DNA of 64,000 bases from Roseofilum acuticapitatum BLCC-M154 (GTDB lineage Bacteria; Cyanobacteriota; Cyanobacteriia; Cyanobacteriales; Desertifilaceae): the NCBI RefSeq assembly GCF_030068475.1, contig NZ_JAQOSP010000147.1, positions 1 through 64,000 of the forward strand, in the 5' to 3' direction. Every line of letters begins with the position of its first letter. The stretch's first letter is position 1. The notes below the pieces were generated by a model. The model did not search any database and was not told the DNA's origin. It saw only the letters and a program-made list of their open reading frames with translations. Shown here in pieces: positions 8,244 through 19,553 of this stretch. The position numbers and the translations under genes are program-made.

Positions 8244-8802
8244 GGTCTAGACGGTTGAGGGGCCAAAAGCGAAATGCAGCACGACCGATGATATTTTCTT
8301 GGGGTAAAAAGTTCCAAATATGGGAATCATTGCTATCGTTGCGGTTATCTCCCATGACAAATAGTTGTCCTTCGGGGACTTTTTCCGGCCCCCAATTATA
8401 TTCTGGGGGTTCAGCAATATAGTCTTCTTGAATGGGTTCATGATTGAGGTAGACTTTCCCTCCAGAGACTTCCACGGTTTGACCGGGTTGACCAATGACT
8501 CGTTTAATAAAGGCTTGATCTTGGCGGTATCCTTGTGCTTGCAGTTGGGGAGGGGGTTCAAAGACGATGATATCGCCGGTTTCGGGGGGGTGGAAATGAT
8601 AGGAGACCTTTTCAATGACGAGGCGATCGCCGACTGCTAAGGTAGGAAACATAGAATCTGAAGGAATAAACCGGGGTTCAGCAACCGCCATCCGCACCAC
8701 AAGAGCAATAATTACGGCGATCGCGATAATGATCGCATTTTCCCGATTTTGATGCCACACTTTCCCCAAACCTGAAGGTGAGGACTTTGAAGGGTCTGTC
8801 AT
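8230..8802 (-). CDS. lepB: Signal peptidase I
   Basis: Type I signal peptidase (190 aa) that removes signal peptides from exported proteins at the membrane surface. One N-terminal membrane segment (about residues 22-40) precedes the catalytic Ser50 in PSDSMFPT; the general-base Lys100 is in FIKRVIGQPGQ, and the conserved GDNRNDSNDSH box follows. The size matches the short cyanobacterial forms. The gene is convergent with the helix-hairpin-helix gene with a 14-bp overlap. The following gap (8803-8977) shows no feature I can name. Confidence 0.95.
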   Translation of the reverse strand: MTDPSKSSPSGLGKVWHQNRENAIIIAIAVIIALVVRMAVAEPRFIPSDSMFPTLAVGDRLVIEKVSYHFHPPETGDIIVFEPPPQLQAQGYRQDQAFIKRVIGQPGQTVEVSGGKVYLNHEPIQEDYIAEPPEYNWGPEKVPEGQLFVMGDNRNDSNDSHIWNFLPQENIIGRAAFRFWPLNRLDLIHH

Positions 8803-8977
8803 TTCAACTCAATAGGTCACAGACTGTTCATTGTACCCAACTGTGGGTTATTCTCGCAATTATTCACCTTCCCCTCCATTTCAATAACGAAAGGATCGGG
8901 GTTTGAACCTCCTTTTTGGGAAAGTGACAGAAGAGGGTTATGGTGTTTCCCGGACTTGATAGGAGCGCTTTATGAAT

Positions 8978-10417
8978 TCAAATCCCGATCGCATACTGAT
9001 TGCGTCCTTTATGTTTCGCTTCATACAAGGCTCGATCCGCTAAATCGAGTAATCTAATCAGAGGAGCATTGAAAGTAGGCGTGGTACAAGCAATCCCTAA
9101 ACTAATGCTAACAATCGGTTCAGATAACTCTGTGCCGATATGGGGAATTTGCAAGTTAGCGATCGCCTCTTGCATTTGTTTGGCGACAGTAATCGCTCCT
9201 TGTAGAGGCGTATTCGGTAAAATGGCGGCAAACTCTTCCCCCCCATAACGGGCAATCAAATCAGCCGGGCGCTTGAGAGCTGAAGATAGGGCTTGGGCGA
9301 CTTGTTCCAGACAGCGATCGCCAATTAAATGGCCATAAGTATCATTATATTGCTTGAAATAATCAATATCACAGATAATCAGAGACAACGGCAGCCCTTC
9401 CCGTTGCAGTCTTCGCCATTCCTGTTCTAAATAGCGATCGAAATAGCGACGATTCGCCACTTGGGTTAAGGCATCCACATTCACCAGACGCTCTAGTTCT
9501 TGATTGGCTTGTTGTAGCGCATGATACAATTGGGACTGTTGGATGGCGATCGCAATTTGTTCAATAATCTGGACTAACATCTGATATTCCCCAGAATTCC
9601 ATCCTTGGGAAGCTCGATGGCGATCGACAATCAACACCCCCCAAACTCGATCCTGTTGATAAATGGGGACACTCAATTGGCTTTTAGTCTCCTTTCTCTT
9701 CCCCTCTGTTGGATCGTCAATCCTCGTCTTCTGGCGATCGGATTCTGGATCAGCTAACAGTTGTATTTCCAGGATTTCACCTATCGGTAAAGTTTGGCGA
9801 TCGGCAAAAGGGGCGATCGCCAAAACTTCATATTTTCCCTCCGATACAAAACGACAAATCATCACCCGACTCGCACCAAGCAACCCCTGAAGACTCGCCA
9901 CAGTCGTATTTAAAATTTCCTCTAAATTCAGAGAGTAATGAATTCCCTGAATAATTTTAACTAAAATCAGCTCCTTTTCCGCTTGGCGTTGACTTTGTTC
10001 CCGTAAGTGCTTCAACTCCAAATGAGTTTTCACCCGTGCCAACAATTCCGGAGGATGAAACGGTTTAGTCAAATAATCAATCGCTCCCTTCTCAAACGCC
10101 TGGAGCAAATGATCGATATCTTGACTTGCTGTTAAAAAAATAATTGGAATATCTTTAAATTCTACATCTTTTTTCAGGATATCACACACCCCAAAACCAT
10201 CCAAATCCGGCATCATTAAATCCAGTAAAATCAAATCAGGTTTTGCCGTTTTTACTCGCTCTAGGGCTTGTTGCCCCCCCATCGCAAACGTCAGCTTATA
10301 GCCAACCGGAGATAACAAGCCTCGCAAAACTTTCAGATTACTGGGATTATCATCCACAACCAACAACAAACAATCCTCCGGCTTCATTAATTGAGCTTCA
10401 GAATTAGGGAGTATCAT
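8978..10417 (-). CDS. Response regulator with GAF and GGDEF domains (diguanylate cyclase)
   Basis: A protein of about 479 aa. The receiver domain (about residues 15-130) has the phospho-acceptor Asp66 in ILLDLMMP and the Lys in YLTKPF; a coiled linker and a GAF domain (about 150-300) follow; the GGDEF domain carries RYGGEEFAAIL, with the inhibitory RxxD site (RPAD) exactly five residues before GGEEF. It should make cyclic di-GMP under control of the receiver and feedback inhibition. The ATG at 10417 overlaps the stop codon of the upstream kinase by one base (TGATG), so the two are translationally coupled and are very likely cognate. Confidence 0.92.
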   Translation of the reverse strand: MILPNSEAQLMKPEDCLLLVVDDNPSNLKVLRGLLSPVGYKLTFAMGGQQALERVKTAKPDLILLDLMMPDLDGFGVCDILKKDVEFKDIPIIFLTASQDIDHLLQAFEKGAIDYLTKPFHPPELLARVKTHLELKHLREQSQRQAEKELILVKIIQGIHYSLNLEEILNTTVASLQGLLGASRVMICRFVSEGKYEVLAIAPFADRQTLPIGEILEIQLLADPESDRQKTRIDDPTEGKRKETKSQLSVPIYQQDRVWGVLIVDRHRASQGWNSGEYQMLVQIIEQIAIAIQQSQLYHALQQANQELERLVNVDALTQVANRRYFDRYLEQEWRRLQREGLPLSLIICDIDYFKQYNDTYGHLIGDRCLEQVAQALSSALKRPADLIARYGGEEFAAILPNTPLQGAITVAKQMQEAIANLQIPHIGTELSEPIVSISLGIACTTPTFNAPLIRLLDLADRALYEAKHKGRNQYAIGI

Positions 10418-13400
10418 CAAAATTCCTGTACCTCCTCTGCCATATTCTCTAAAAGAGTTTTAAATTCCAGCACCGTTTTGGGGATGATATCCCAATCAAA
10501 GCTATCCAGTTGTTGCTCTAAATTTTGAATATAATTGATCAAGGGAAAATAAGAATATTGTATACTAATATCCTGTAACTGACCAACAAACTGCTCAACT
10601 TCTTCAATTTCTAAAGTTTGGCATAAGCTTACCCAAGACTGCTCTTCAAGAATTCGTAAATTTTCTAACAATTCAGTCAGATTAACTGAAACCCCCTCAG
10701 CCTGAACTCGATCGAGGACTGGAGTGACTGAAGCTATATTTTCAGACTCCGAAGCACCAACCAACTCTTGAGTCAGTGGCAGCAGGGACTTAAGTACCTT
10801 AACTAAATCCACTTTCCTAACCGGTTTGAGTACAAATCTTTCACAAATAGCTTTGAGTTTTTGTTCATCTTTAAACTCAGAAGAAGCAGTAACCATAACA
10901 ATCGGAATATCTTGGGTTTCTTCATGAGATTTCAGAAACTCGCTAACTTCTCGACCATTCATATGAGGCATTCTTAAATCCAGTAAAATGATATCCGGTA
11001 AGTATTGAAAGGTTAGCTCAATTGCTTTTTCCCCATCTTCAGCAAACCATAAAGTATGATGACTCTCTCTAAAATATCCTCGAATTAATTCTCGATTCGA
11101 TTCAATATCATCAACCACTAAAATAGTCGAGGGCTGAAACTGATTTAAGTCACTGTCCATATCTTCCTTCGTACTTCCGGCCGGACTGGAACTAATCGGA
11201 ACATTAGGGAAACGAAAAATAAACAAACTTCCCTGACCCAATTCGCTCTCTAATTCAATAGTTCCCCCCATCATATCCACTAAACGACGGGTAATCGCTA
11301 ATCCTAACCCTGTACCGCCAAACTGACGGTTACTTTGCCCTTGACTTTGGGTAAAGGCATCAAAAATCCGTTGTCGATCGTTTTGGCTAATGCCAATTCC
11401 CGTATCTCGAACGCTAATTTCTAAGTGGATAGTATTTTGGTCAGGGTTAAAAGAGTGTTTTGAAGTAATTTCAACCCGTCCTGATGCAGTAAACTTAAGA
11501 GCATTACCAACAACATTAAATAAGATTTGTCGCAAGCGAACTTCATCAAAAATCACTGCATCAGGTAACTGGTCATCCAGATAAATTTGGAGAGTAATCC
11601 CTTGGACTTGGGCTTTATGCAGGAAAATATGATAGACATCCTGAAAGATGTTTCTTAAATTCGTCACTTCTGGGTTAATTTCGAGCCTTCCCGCTTCGAT
11701 TTTAGAGAGATCGAGGATATCATTAATCAGAGAGAGTAAGGTTTTGCTACTGGCAGAAATCGATTGTAAGTATTTTTGAGCAATAGGTTCTTGGATTAAA
11801 GGTTTAAGCAGTTCGGTAAACCCCAAAACCGCATTCATGGGGGTGCGAATTTCATGGCTCATGTTCGCGAGAAATTCACTCTTGGCGCGGTTGGCACTAT
11901 CGGCTATGATTTTTGCTTCTTCTAACTCTTTATTTTTCTGAATCAGTTCTTCTCGTTGTCTGACTTCTTGTTTGAGTAACGAGGCTTGAGCAATGGCAAT
12001 ACCAACTTGTGCAGCTAAGGCTTCAATAAGTTCGATCTCCTCTTTTGTCCAATGGCGATAACGATCGCATTGATGTAAACCAATGACTCCATTCATTTTC
12101 CCTTGGTAAAATGTCCCCACAGTCAGCATAGATTTAAGCTGAATTTCTTCGCACAGATCGCTCAAATTCTCAAGCAATGGATCGGTATAGACATTATCAG
12201 AAGCGATAGCCTCTTCCTGACTCATCAGGTGTGCCATGTGGGGATTCCCTTCTACGGGAACAGAAAAGTTTTTTAGAGAAGCATAATCCCCTTGCCAATA
12301 TTGAGCTAAAACCGGTATAGCGATAGTCCATTCAGAGTTATACAAATGAATTAAGCAACGATTTACTTTAAAGGCTTGACCAATTTTTTGGGCAGCGACT
12401 TCAAAAATGGTTTCAATATCTAGACTTTGGCGAATAGCCGTGGTAATATTTTGCAGTAATAGAACTTTGTTCAGTTGATAAACCAGAGCGGCTTGTTGTT
12501 CTTTGCGCTGGGTAATATCGCGAATGACAGCCAACACGCTCTCGCGATCGAAGGGAATCAAGCGACATTCTTCAGAGTAAACCTGACCTTTAAGGGTGAT
12601 TTCATATTCATAACTGTGAATTTTTTGGGTATCGAGGGTTTTTTGAATATAGTTAATTCTCTCTGGATTCGCTAGTTGAGGAAGGAGTTTGATTATATGC
12701 ATTCCTGGAAATCGATTTTCCGGTTCTAAACTATTGAGGTTGACATTCATCACATCCAGGAATTCGCCCTTTGCATTCAAGCGGAGCATTAAGTCAGGAA
12801 TGGCATCCATTAAAGCACGATTAGTGGTTTCGGTTTTCCTGCGCTCTGTAATGTCTGTGACTGTACCGAAATAACCGGTGATTTCTCCATTATCGTTGCG
12901 AACGGCGATCGCATTTCCCCAAACCCAAACCACTTGACCATCGGGTTTCTGAAAGCGGTATTCGAGATCAAATGGACGCTCTTGTTCCGTAGAAGCCACC
13001 CATTCTTGAAAAATCATTTCCCGATCCTCTGGATGTAGCGCCTGTTGCCAGGCATCTCCCAAATAGCTCTCCGGTTGATAATGTCCTGTAATTTCAGCCC
13101 ACTGAGGATTGACATACAGACATTTACCGTTAGTATCCGTTTGAAAAATACCCACCGGAGAATGGGATACTAATATCCGAAATCGTTTTTCGCTATTTTC
13201 CAGAGCAATTTGGGCAAGTTTGCGATCGCTGATATCTTGCACCAGATAGCAAAATCGGGGACGCTCTGGCTCGATACAGCCAATAAAACTAACGGTAGCC
13301 AACAAGAAATAGGAGCCATTTTCCACCTGATGTTCATACTCAAATTGCACTGCTTTTTGGGTTTCCATGGCTTCTTGGTAATGCCCTATCCAGGTCTGAA

Positions 13401-14520
13401 TATATTCGGGTGAAGCACCCATAATACTGGCTCGCTGATTCGCCATTGCTTCTGGTGTTGTACCAAAGAAATCAGCCGTTGCCTGATTATCCGACAGATG
13501 TAAAATATCATCTTCGAGTAATTCAACAACACCCATCATGATGGGAGAACTGTTATAAAAACTACGGAGCATTTTTTCTCGTTCTTCCAGTTTTAATTCT
13601 GCTTGTTTGCGCTCAAAAACTTCTTCATGCAGTTGCTGATTAATCCCTTCAATCAAATCAAGTTTGTCTTTCCGATTCTGGAGGATCGCGATCCCCATAG
13701 CTATAGTCCAACTGGTTAATAGGCCTCCGGCTAAAAATTGAGTAGGGAAAGGAGAATGGAGTTGTTGAATCCACCATTTTTTGGGATACAGTCTAAATTG
13801 AAGCGTTTGACTATAAAGATCGATGGTTTTGATGGCTTCATAATCGGTATCAACTGGTTGAGACAGGGGTTTTTCGTAGATGATTCGATCCTGGTCGGCA
13901 ATAATTAATTGATAATGCTGATGACGGAGGGGGAGCAAAAGATGATCGAAAAATAATTCTAAATTCAAAAGGGCAACGATATATCCATTAAATTGACTAT
14001 ATTCGCCGGGTTGTTCATGTTCTAAAAATAGCGGATCAATAATTAAAAATCCCTGGTCTCCTTCAGGAAGCAAATAGAGTTCTGTAAGGGTCATTTTTTT
14101 GCGGTAGTATGAGTCCTGTAGAGTGAGGTAATAATTGGCAGTTTGATTTTGAGCAGTCTCGGCTATCAGTTCGGGGTTTTCTGGGCTGATACTCCAACGG
14201 ATCTGATAACTAGAATCTACCCAGGCGAGGGCTTGTAGACCGGCAAAATCTTGAATATAATTGAGAGCATCTTTTTCCCACAAAACTTGAGCGGTTCCCC
14301 CCGCCACTTCCCAACGCTCTCCCATGCGCTCTAGGGCTAAAATTTGTTCTTTGAATTTGGATTCGAGATGGGTTTGTAAACTTTCTGCTTCTTCTAGAAT
14401 AGAGTCTTGAACGAACTGCCGGTCTTGAGTTTCTAATTTTGACCAAATGCCTAGGACTCCTAGAGATAGGAGACAACCAACGAGCCACGGTAATTTTAAC
14501 TTGAAATATTGCCCAGCCAC
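10417..14520 (-). CDS. Hybrid sensor histidine kinase (extracytoplasmic sensor, PAS x3, GAF, HisKA, HATPase, REC)
   Basis: A 1367-aa membrane kinase. Order: membrane segment (about 10-26), an extracytoplasmic region resembling a CHASE-type sensor (27-260), a second membrane segment (265-283), a coiled coil, three PAS/PAC units (about 315-680), GAF (about 690-845), HisKA with His889 in [10 protein letters not shown], an HATPase with DTGIGI and GGTGLGLAI, and a receiver with Asp1181 in [12 protein letters not shown]. The C-terminal 85 residues are helical and show no Hpt histidine. The GTG start at 14520 directly precedes a hydrophobic N-terminus. It is coupled to the downstream GGDEF regulator, so it probably feeds cyclic di-GMP signalling. 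The signal is unknown. Confidence 0.92.
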   Translation of the reverse strand: MAGQYFKLKLPWLVGCLLSLGVLGIWSKLETQDRQFVQDSILEEAESLQTHLESKFKEQILALERMGERWEVAGGTAQVLWEKDALNYIQDFAGLQALAWVDSSYQIRWSISPENPELIAETAQNQTANYYLTLQDSYYRKKMTLTELYLLPEGDQGFLIIDPLFLEHEQPGEYSQFNGYIVALLNLELFFDHLLLPLRHQHYQLIIADQDRIIYEKPLSQPVDTDYEAIKTIDLYSQTLQFRLYPKKWWIQQLHSPFPTQFLAGGLLTSWTIAMGIAILQNRKDKLDLIEGINQQLHEEVFERKQAELKLEEREKMLRSFYNSSPIMMGVVELLEDDILHLSDNQATADFFGTTPEAMANQRASIMGASPEYIQTWIGHYQEAMETQKAVQFEYEHQVENGSYFLLATVSFIGCIEPERPRFCYLVQDISDRKLAQIALENSEKRFRILVSHSPVGIFQTDTNGKCLYVNPQWAEITGHYQPESYLGDAWQQALHPEDREMIFQEWVASTEQERPFDLEYRFQKPDGQVVWVWGNAIAVRNDNGEITGYFGTVTDITERRKTETTNRALMDAIPDLMLRLNAKGEFLDVMNVNLNSLEPENRFPGMHIIKLLPQLANPERINYIQKTLDTQKIHSYEYEITLKGQVYSEECRLIPFDRESVLAVIRDITQRKEQQAALVYQLNKVLLLQNITTAIRQSLDIETIFEVAAQKIGQAFKVNRCLIHLYNSEWTIAIPVLAQYWQGDYASLKNFSVPVEGNPHMAHLMSQEEAIASDNVYTDPLLENLSDLCEEIQLKSMLTVGTFYQGKMNGVIGLHQCDRYRHWTKEEIELIEALAAQVGIAIAQASLLKQEVRQREELIQKNKELEEAKIIADSANRAKSEFLANMSHEIRTPMNAVLGFTELLKPLIQEPIAQKYLQSISASSKTLLSLINDILDLSKIEAGRLEINPEVTNLRNIFQDVYHIFLHKAQVQGITLQIYLDDQLPDAVIFDEVRLRQILFNVVGNALKFTASGRVEITSKHSFNPDQNTIHLEISVRDTGIGISQNDRQRIFDAFTQSQGQSNRQFGGTGLGLAITRRLVDMMGGTIELESELGQGSLFIFRFPNVPISSSPAGSTKEDMDSDLNQFQPSTILVVDDIESNRELIRGYFRESHHTLWFAEDGEKAIELTFQYLPDIILLDLRMPHMNGREVSEFLKSHEETQDIPIVMVTASSEFKDEQKLKAICERFVLKPVRKVDLVKVLKSLLPLTQELVGASESENIASVTPVLDRVQAEGVSVNLTELLENLRILEEQSWVSLCQTLEIEEVEQFVGQLQDISIQYSYFPLINYIQNLEQQLDSFDWDIIPKTVLEFKTLLENMAEEVQEF

Positions 14521-14568
14521 ATTATCAGAGAATTGAAGCTAATGATATATTCAATAGCTTATCGAATA

Positions 14569-14603
14569 CCACACCCAATGACAACTTTGGAACCTGGGTG
14601 TGG
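14569..14603 (-). terminator. Inverted repeat downstream of ygfZ, possible terminator
   Basis: CCACACCCA (14569-14577) pairs with TGGGTGTGG (14595-14603) around a 17-nt loop, between the ygfZ stop and the kinase start. On the minus strand it lacks a strong T-run, so termination is uncertain. Confidence 0.35.
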
Positions 14604-14621
14604 GTAGGACTCAGAGTTTTT

Positions 14622-15593
14622 TTATGGGGATACGGTGTCTAAATACCCGCGAGAGACAAAGGGGAGATCGAGGAGGGTTGCAGATTGGTCGGCAACTTGG
14701 ACGGTGAGGCCTTTTCCTCCAATTTTGGTGCGAATATAGGCTAGGGCGATCGCTCCTTCTGAAGTAGCAATACAACTGGTAATTTTTCCGGCTTTTTGGT
14801 CTCCGACTTGGATGGGGGTTCCAGGATCGACGGGTTGAGCCAGTTGCAGACCCCAAAGCTGTTGTTTTACGCCTTGATAGGTGTTTAAGCGGGCGATGGT
14901 TTCTTGTCCGATATAACAGCCTTTTTCAAAGGATATGGTGTTCCATAATCCGGCTTCGAGGGGGTTGTAGTCTTCGGTTAATTCGCGATCGGGTGCGGGA
15001 CGGCCGTTTTGAATGCGTAGGGTTTCCCACTGTTGATTGTTGATGGGTTTTGCGCCCTGTGCGATCAGTTTTTCGGTTAAATTCTGACCTTCTTCCAGGT
15101 CAAGGATGAGGGTATATCCAGGGGTGGCTAATCCACTGCCTACGGCGATTCTGAGGGGGATGTCGCCTAGGGTGACTGGCTGGTGGGTTCCTGGGGGAGC
15201 ATCGCTTAAGGGGGGGATTCCTACGGCTTCTAAGAGGCGATCGCTCTCGGTTCCGATTAAGCTTAAACAGGCAGTCTTATCCGTAATATCAACCAGTTCT
15301 ACTTGATCCATAGGAAAAATATACCGATCCATCCATTGCAGAAGTTTTTGGCGGCGATCGGCAGAAACCAGTAAAATAACGCTTTCTTCGGTTACATAAG
15401 CAGTAGCTAAATCCAGGGTGCGAGCGGTGGAGGTCACAAAAACACTATCACAGCCTTGTCCGGGTTGTAGCCGTTGGAAATCGTTGGTGCTTTGGTTGTG
15501 CAGAAACCGCAGGCGATCGCTCCCTCTGACTTCAATTCTACCCCAATGGCTGCGATCGTAGAGTAAAATTTCTGTTTCTTCAGACATCATCAT
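14622..15593 (-). CDS. ygfZ: YgfZ/GcvT-like folate-binding protein
   Basis: Member of the YgfZ family, related to the glycine cleavage T-protein and needed for upkeep of some Fe-S enzymes through tetrahydrofolate. The diagnostic K-G-C-Y-x-G-Q-E motif is seen as FEKGCYIGQETIARL near the middle, with the catalytic-type cysteine. The N-terminal part includes GSDRLRFLHNQSTNDF. I place the start at the first of three consecutive ATGs (15593); an in-frame GTG at 15617 would add eight residues. It appears monocistronic. Confidence 0.88.
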   Translation of the reverse strand: MMMSEETEILLYDRSHWGRIEVRGSDRLRFLHNQSTNDFQRLQPGQGCDSVFVTSTARTLDLATAYVTEESVILLVSADRRQKLLQWMDRYIFPMDQVELVDITDKTACLSLIGTESDRLLEAVGIPPLSDAPPGTHQPVTLGDIPLRIAVGSGLATPGYTLILDLEEGQNLTEKLIAQGAKPINNQQWETLRIQNGRPAPDRELTEDYNPLEAGLWNTISFEKGCYIGQETIARLNTYQGVKQQLWGLQLAQPVDPGTPIQVGDQKAGKITSCIATSEGAIALAYIRTKIGGKGLTVQVADQSATLLDLPFVSRGYLDTVSP

Positions 15594-15637
15594 TACGGAT
15601 ACTTCTTCAAAGGTCACCTTTCATCATAATCAAATAG

Positions 15638-15690
15638 GGCGGGTTCATCACAGTTATTAAGGGGTGTTCTAGATCTGGGAAAAACCCGCC
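15638..15690. repeat. Short inverted repeat GGCGGGTT...AACCCGCC
   Basis: An 8-bp inverted repeat (15638-15645 and 15683-15690) encloses 37 bp between ygfZ and the next minus-strand gene. It resembles interspersed palindromes common in cyanobacterial intergenic DNA. No T-run follows on either strand. Confidence 0.4.
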
Positions 15691-15702
15691 GCTACAGCGT
15701 AA

Positions 15703-16089
15703 TTAGGTCATCTTAGGTAAATTCTCAAACATTTCTGCAATCACTTGCTTGGTTTTCTCTTCCAATGTCGTCCAATCCACATTTCCCGTATCATCAATTA
15801 AGCTCGTATCAATCTCGACTTCCTGTGCATCGTAGGGAGAATGGGTCATGGCATATTCTAGAAAACAAATGCGGAAACATAGCTCCCACAAATTCACGCG
15901 CACTTCTTCACCCTGATATTTTAAGCACAGCACATGACCCGGATAGGGGTCTTGAACCTCTTCATAGGTTCCTTCCCAGGTTGAGCTTTCCAGAGCCTGA
16001 CGCAGATTATCCACCACCCTCAACAGGGAGGGTTGCATCAGCAGTTCGGCTTGTTGCCAGGCGATCGTATCCTTAAACTTAGGTCTCAT
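15703..16089 (-). CDS. Conserved hypothetical protein, function unknown
   Basis: A protein of about 128 aa that I do not recognise by function. It begins MRPKFKDTIAWQQAEL; an in-frame TTG at 16143 would extend it by 18 residues, but neither start has a clear ribosome binding site. It is acidic, with no signal peptide or membrane segment; cysteines occur in LCLKYQ and WELCFRICFLEY. The codon use looks normal. It is on the minus strand, facing away from xisI, and probably monocistronic. It has the look of a small cytosolic cyanobacterial protein, but its role cannot be inferred from its neighbours. Confidence 0.7.
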   Translation of the reverse strand: MRPKFKDTIAWQQAELLMQPSLLRVVDNLRQALESSTWEGTYEEVQDPYPGHVLCLKYQGEEVRVNLWELCFRICFLEYAMTHSPYDAQEVEIDTSLIDDTGNVDWTTLEEKTKQVIAEMFENLPKMT

Positions 16090-16223
16090 GAAATCGGCTA
16101 AAGGCTTTTGATTATTGTTGAGGACTCCAGGCTCAATTGTCAATCAGTGGGGTGATTCAGGTTCGTTCATATTGTAAATTGATGTTAAATGCACTACACT
16201 CCTATTAGGAGGGAGATTTGACG

Positions 16224-16556
16224 ATGGAAATAGAAAAATATAGAACACTCATTCAGTCAATTGTGAAAAAACATAGTCTCTGTAATAGGGACGATCTGGA
16301 AGTAGAGGCTCAACTTGCTTTCGATATTGAGCGCGATCGTTATATCATGTTTCATGTTGGATGGTGTGGAGAAAGACGAGTTTTTGGATGTGTTATTCAC
16401 ACCGAGATTAGGGAGGGAAAAATTTGGATTCAACGAGACGGAACTGAAGTCGGTATAGCCAACGAATTAATTGAATCAGGAGTACCTAAGTCTGATATCG
16501 TCTTAGGCTATAGATCTCCATATATGCGTAAATTTACAGGATTAGCAGTGCGGTAG
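16224..16556 (+). CDS. xisI: XisI-like protein (fdxN element excision controlling factor family)
   Basis: A 110-aa protein matching the XisI family: MEIEKYRTLIQSIVKKH at the start, DRYIMFHVGWCGERRVFGCVIH (split at about residues 40-60), GKIWIQRDGTEVGIANELI, and a C-terminal LGYRSPYMRKFTGLAVR-like end. In Anabaena, XisH and XisI assist the XisF recombinase in excising the fdxN element, but homologues are widespread in cyanobacteria without that element. A strong AGGAGG stands before the ATG. No xisH or recombinase gene is adjacent, which is unusual because xisH normally precedes xisI. Confidence 0.88.
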   Translation: MEIEKYRTLIQSIVKKHSLCNRDDLEVEAQLAFDIERDRYIMFHVGWCGERRVFGCVIHTEIREGKIWIQRDGTEVGIANELIESGVPKSDIVLGYRSPYMRKFTGLAVR

Positions 16557-16663
16557 TGATGAAGAATGAAACCTAAAAATCATTTTTTTTGAAGCTATCT
16601 TATAATGAAAATAAGGGAAATAGATTCAAAATTGCCCTAAATACACATTAATCGGAGGTTGTC

Positions 16664-16933
16664 ATGCTAAGTATAGAATTGGATAAGGAAACGGAAGCTT
16701 ATTTAGTGGAAATTTTGGGAAAGGAAAAAACGACCAGCGATGAATTGATTAAACGCTTGGTTAAAGAACGTTGGCTGACTTTGCAACCGCGCCAAACTAT
16801 TGTCGAAAGACGTGGGGGACATCCCGAACATTTGCTAGAAGATGCGCCACCTGATTTGTCAGAACGGGCAAATCGGAAAAAGGCAATTGCTAATTATTTA
16901 CAGAAAAAATATCCTCAATTCGATCCACAATGA
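16664..16933 (+). CDS. Putative antitoxin (ribbon-helix-helix-like) of a PIN toxin
   Basis: An 89-aa protein whose N-terminus (MLSIELDKETEAYLVEIL) has the strand-helix form of CopG/Arc-type antitoxins, followed by a charged and probably flexible C-terminal half likely to wrap the toxin. It overlaps the PIN-domain gene by four bases (ATGA, 16930-16933), the standard arrangement for type II pairs. A GGAGG precedes the ATG. Autorepression by the complex is expected for the family but not shown here. Confidence 0.72.
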   Translation: MLSIELDKETEAYLVEILGKEKTTSDELIKRLVKERWLTLQPRQTIVERRGGHPEHLLEDAPPDLSERANRKKAIANYLQKKYPQFDPQ

Positions 16934-17361
16934 CTTATCATCCTCTAATTATTGTAGATAGTGGCATTTTAGTAGCTTACTACAGTGCCAGAGATCGCTA
17001 TCATCAACAGGTACGAGTCTTCTTTGAGAGATGTACCAGTCACCTCGTAACTACAACGGCTTGCGTTACTGAAGTGGTATGGCTTTTAAGTCCTAATTGG
17101 CGTACACAAAATGAGTTTCTTCGGGATATGGCTAGGGAACTTTATGAATCTATTCCACTGCTTCCTGAAGATTTTTTGCGGATTGCTGAACTGAATGAAC
17201 GGTATGCAAGTTTGCCGGGAGATTTTGCAGATTTGTCTCTGATTGCTATTTCTGAAAGGCTGGATATTCCGGCTATTGCTACTTTGGATAGCGATTTTGA
17301 TGTTTATCGGCGTTATCGAAATCAAGCTTTCGATCGGGTGTTTAGACCTGAATTGTCCTAG
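16930..17361 (+). CDS. PIN domain toxin (VapC-like ribonuclease)
   Basis: A 143-aa PIN-fold protein. Acidic residues expected at the Mg-dependent active site are visible in IIVDSGILVAYY, in TTACVTEVVWLL, in PGDFADLSLIA and in ATLDSDFDVY, in the family order. VapC toxins cleave tRNA or rRNA; the target here is unknown. It is coupled to the preceding antitoxin gene by a 4-base overlap. It stands between xisI and thiC, in a short accessory stretch. Confidence 0.85.
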   Translation: MTYHPLIIVDSGILVAYYSARDRYHQQVRVFFERCTSHLVTTTACVTEVVWLLSPNWRTQNEFLRDMARELYESIPLLPEDFLRIAELNERYASLPGDFADLSLIAISERLDIPAIATLDSDFDVYRRYRNQAFDRVFRPELS

Positions 17362-17491
17362 CGGATGAATGAATGGCGATCGGAGAAACTGGCCTGCAAC
17401 CTTTGGCGATACTTTAAGGTAAATGATGTCAGAAAACATAATTCATAATTATTGTAAGAATATATCTTTGAACTTAGCAAGGTATCCTCGA

Positions 17492-17520
17492 CCTTTCAGC
17501 CGTTGGAAACGGCTGAAAGG
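17492..17520. repeat. Perfect 13-bp hairpin between vapC-like gene and thiC leader
   Basis: CCTTTCAGCCGTT and AACGGCTGAAAGG are separated by three bases. No T-run follows on either strand, so it is not an obvious intrinsic terminator. It lies in the 300-bp gap 17362-17658, where I see no gene; the rest of the gap is AT-rich promoter-like DNA. Confidence 0.55.
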
Positions 17521-17658
17521 GCAATCAATACAAACTCCCCTTCTGTTTCCATTCTAAACTAGCAGAACTATCCAACACTTACCAGGGTCTTAACTCATTC
17601 TCACTATCTAAGCAGAGAGGCTTAACGAAATTTTTCTGTTCTTGTGCCCAAATCGTGT

Positions 17659-17664
17659 TAAAAT
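17659..17664 (+). promoter_or_regulatory. Likely -10 box of the thiC riboswitch transcript
   Basis: TAAAAT lies seven bases before the first conserved base of the TPP aptamer, so a transcript starting near 17671 would begin with the riboswitch. No convincing -35 box was found at the usual spacing. Confidence 0.5.
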
Positions 17665-17670
17665 CTGGCT

Positions 17671-19161
<1,491 letters not shown>

Positions 19162-19199
19162 GTGTAAGTTGAGCTGAAATTTAAGTTTTCACCCCCATA

Positions 19200-19229
19200 C
19201 CCCCAGTTGCTACAACCTGGGGGTTTTTT
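19200..19229 (+). terminator. Intrinsic terminator of thiC
   Basis: CCCCCAGTTG pairs with CAACCTGGGGG (one bulged base) around a short loop, followed at once by TTTTTT. It stands 39 bp after the thiC stop. Confidence 0.88.
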
Positions 19230-19278
19230 AGTTTTAAGGGACAAGGCAATAGTCATTTTATAAATTGATCTTATGTCA

Positions 19279-19505
19279 TATCAAGTCCGGTTTCCGCAAG
19301 CGGACATGAAAATTTATTAAGAAGCGGGCAAGATGCCCGCACTCCTCGAATTCTTTGATATGACTGGAGTGGGAGCATCTTGCTCCCTGGATTTTTAATT
19401 AGGGTATTTCCGCTTCTTTGATATGACTGGAGTGGGAGCATCTTGCTCCCTGGATTTTTAATTAGGGTATTTCCGCTTCGCGGACATGAATAAGCGAACT
19501 TGATA
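19279..19505 (+). mobile_element. MITE-like element, family A, with internal 63-bp duplication
   Basis: Same element as 2871-3034 in opposite orientation: TATCAAG at 19279, CTTGATA ending at 19505. A 63-bp segment (19351-19413) containing the GGGAGCATCTTGCTCCC hairpin is repeated directly at 19414-19476. The total of 227 bp equals 164 plus 63 exactly, so the rest is the same length as the other copy. Flanks are TCA and TAA. The gap 19162-19553 otherwise holds only the thiC terminator. Confidence 0.8.
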
Positions 19506-19553
19506 TAACTCTATGAACCTACTGAATTCACTCCATCCTAGAATTTTAATCTA

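Noticed and set aside
17492-17520. Hairpin taken as terminator of the PIN toxin gene
   Set aside because: The stem is perfect but no T-run follows on either strand, and it lies 130 bp beyond the stop, so I list it only as a repeat.
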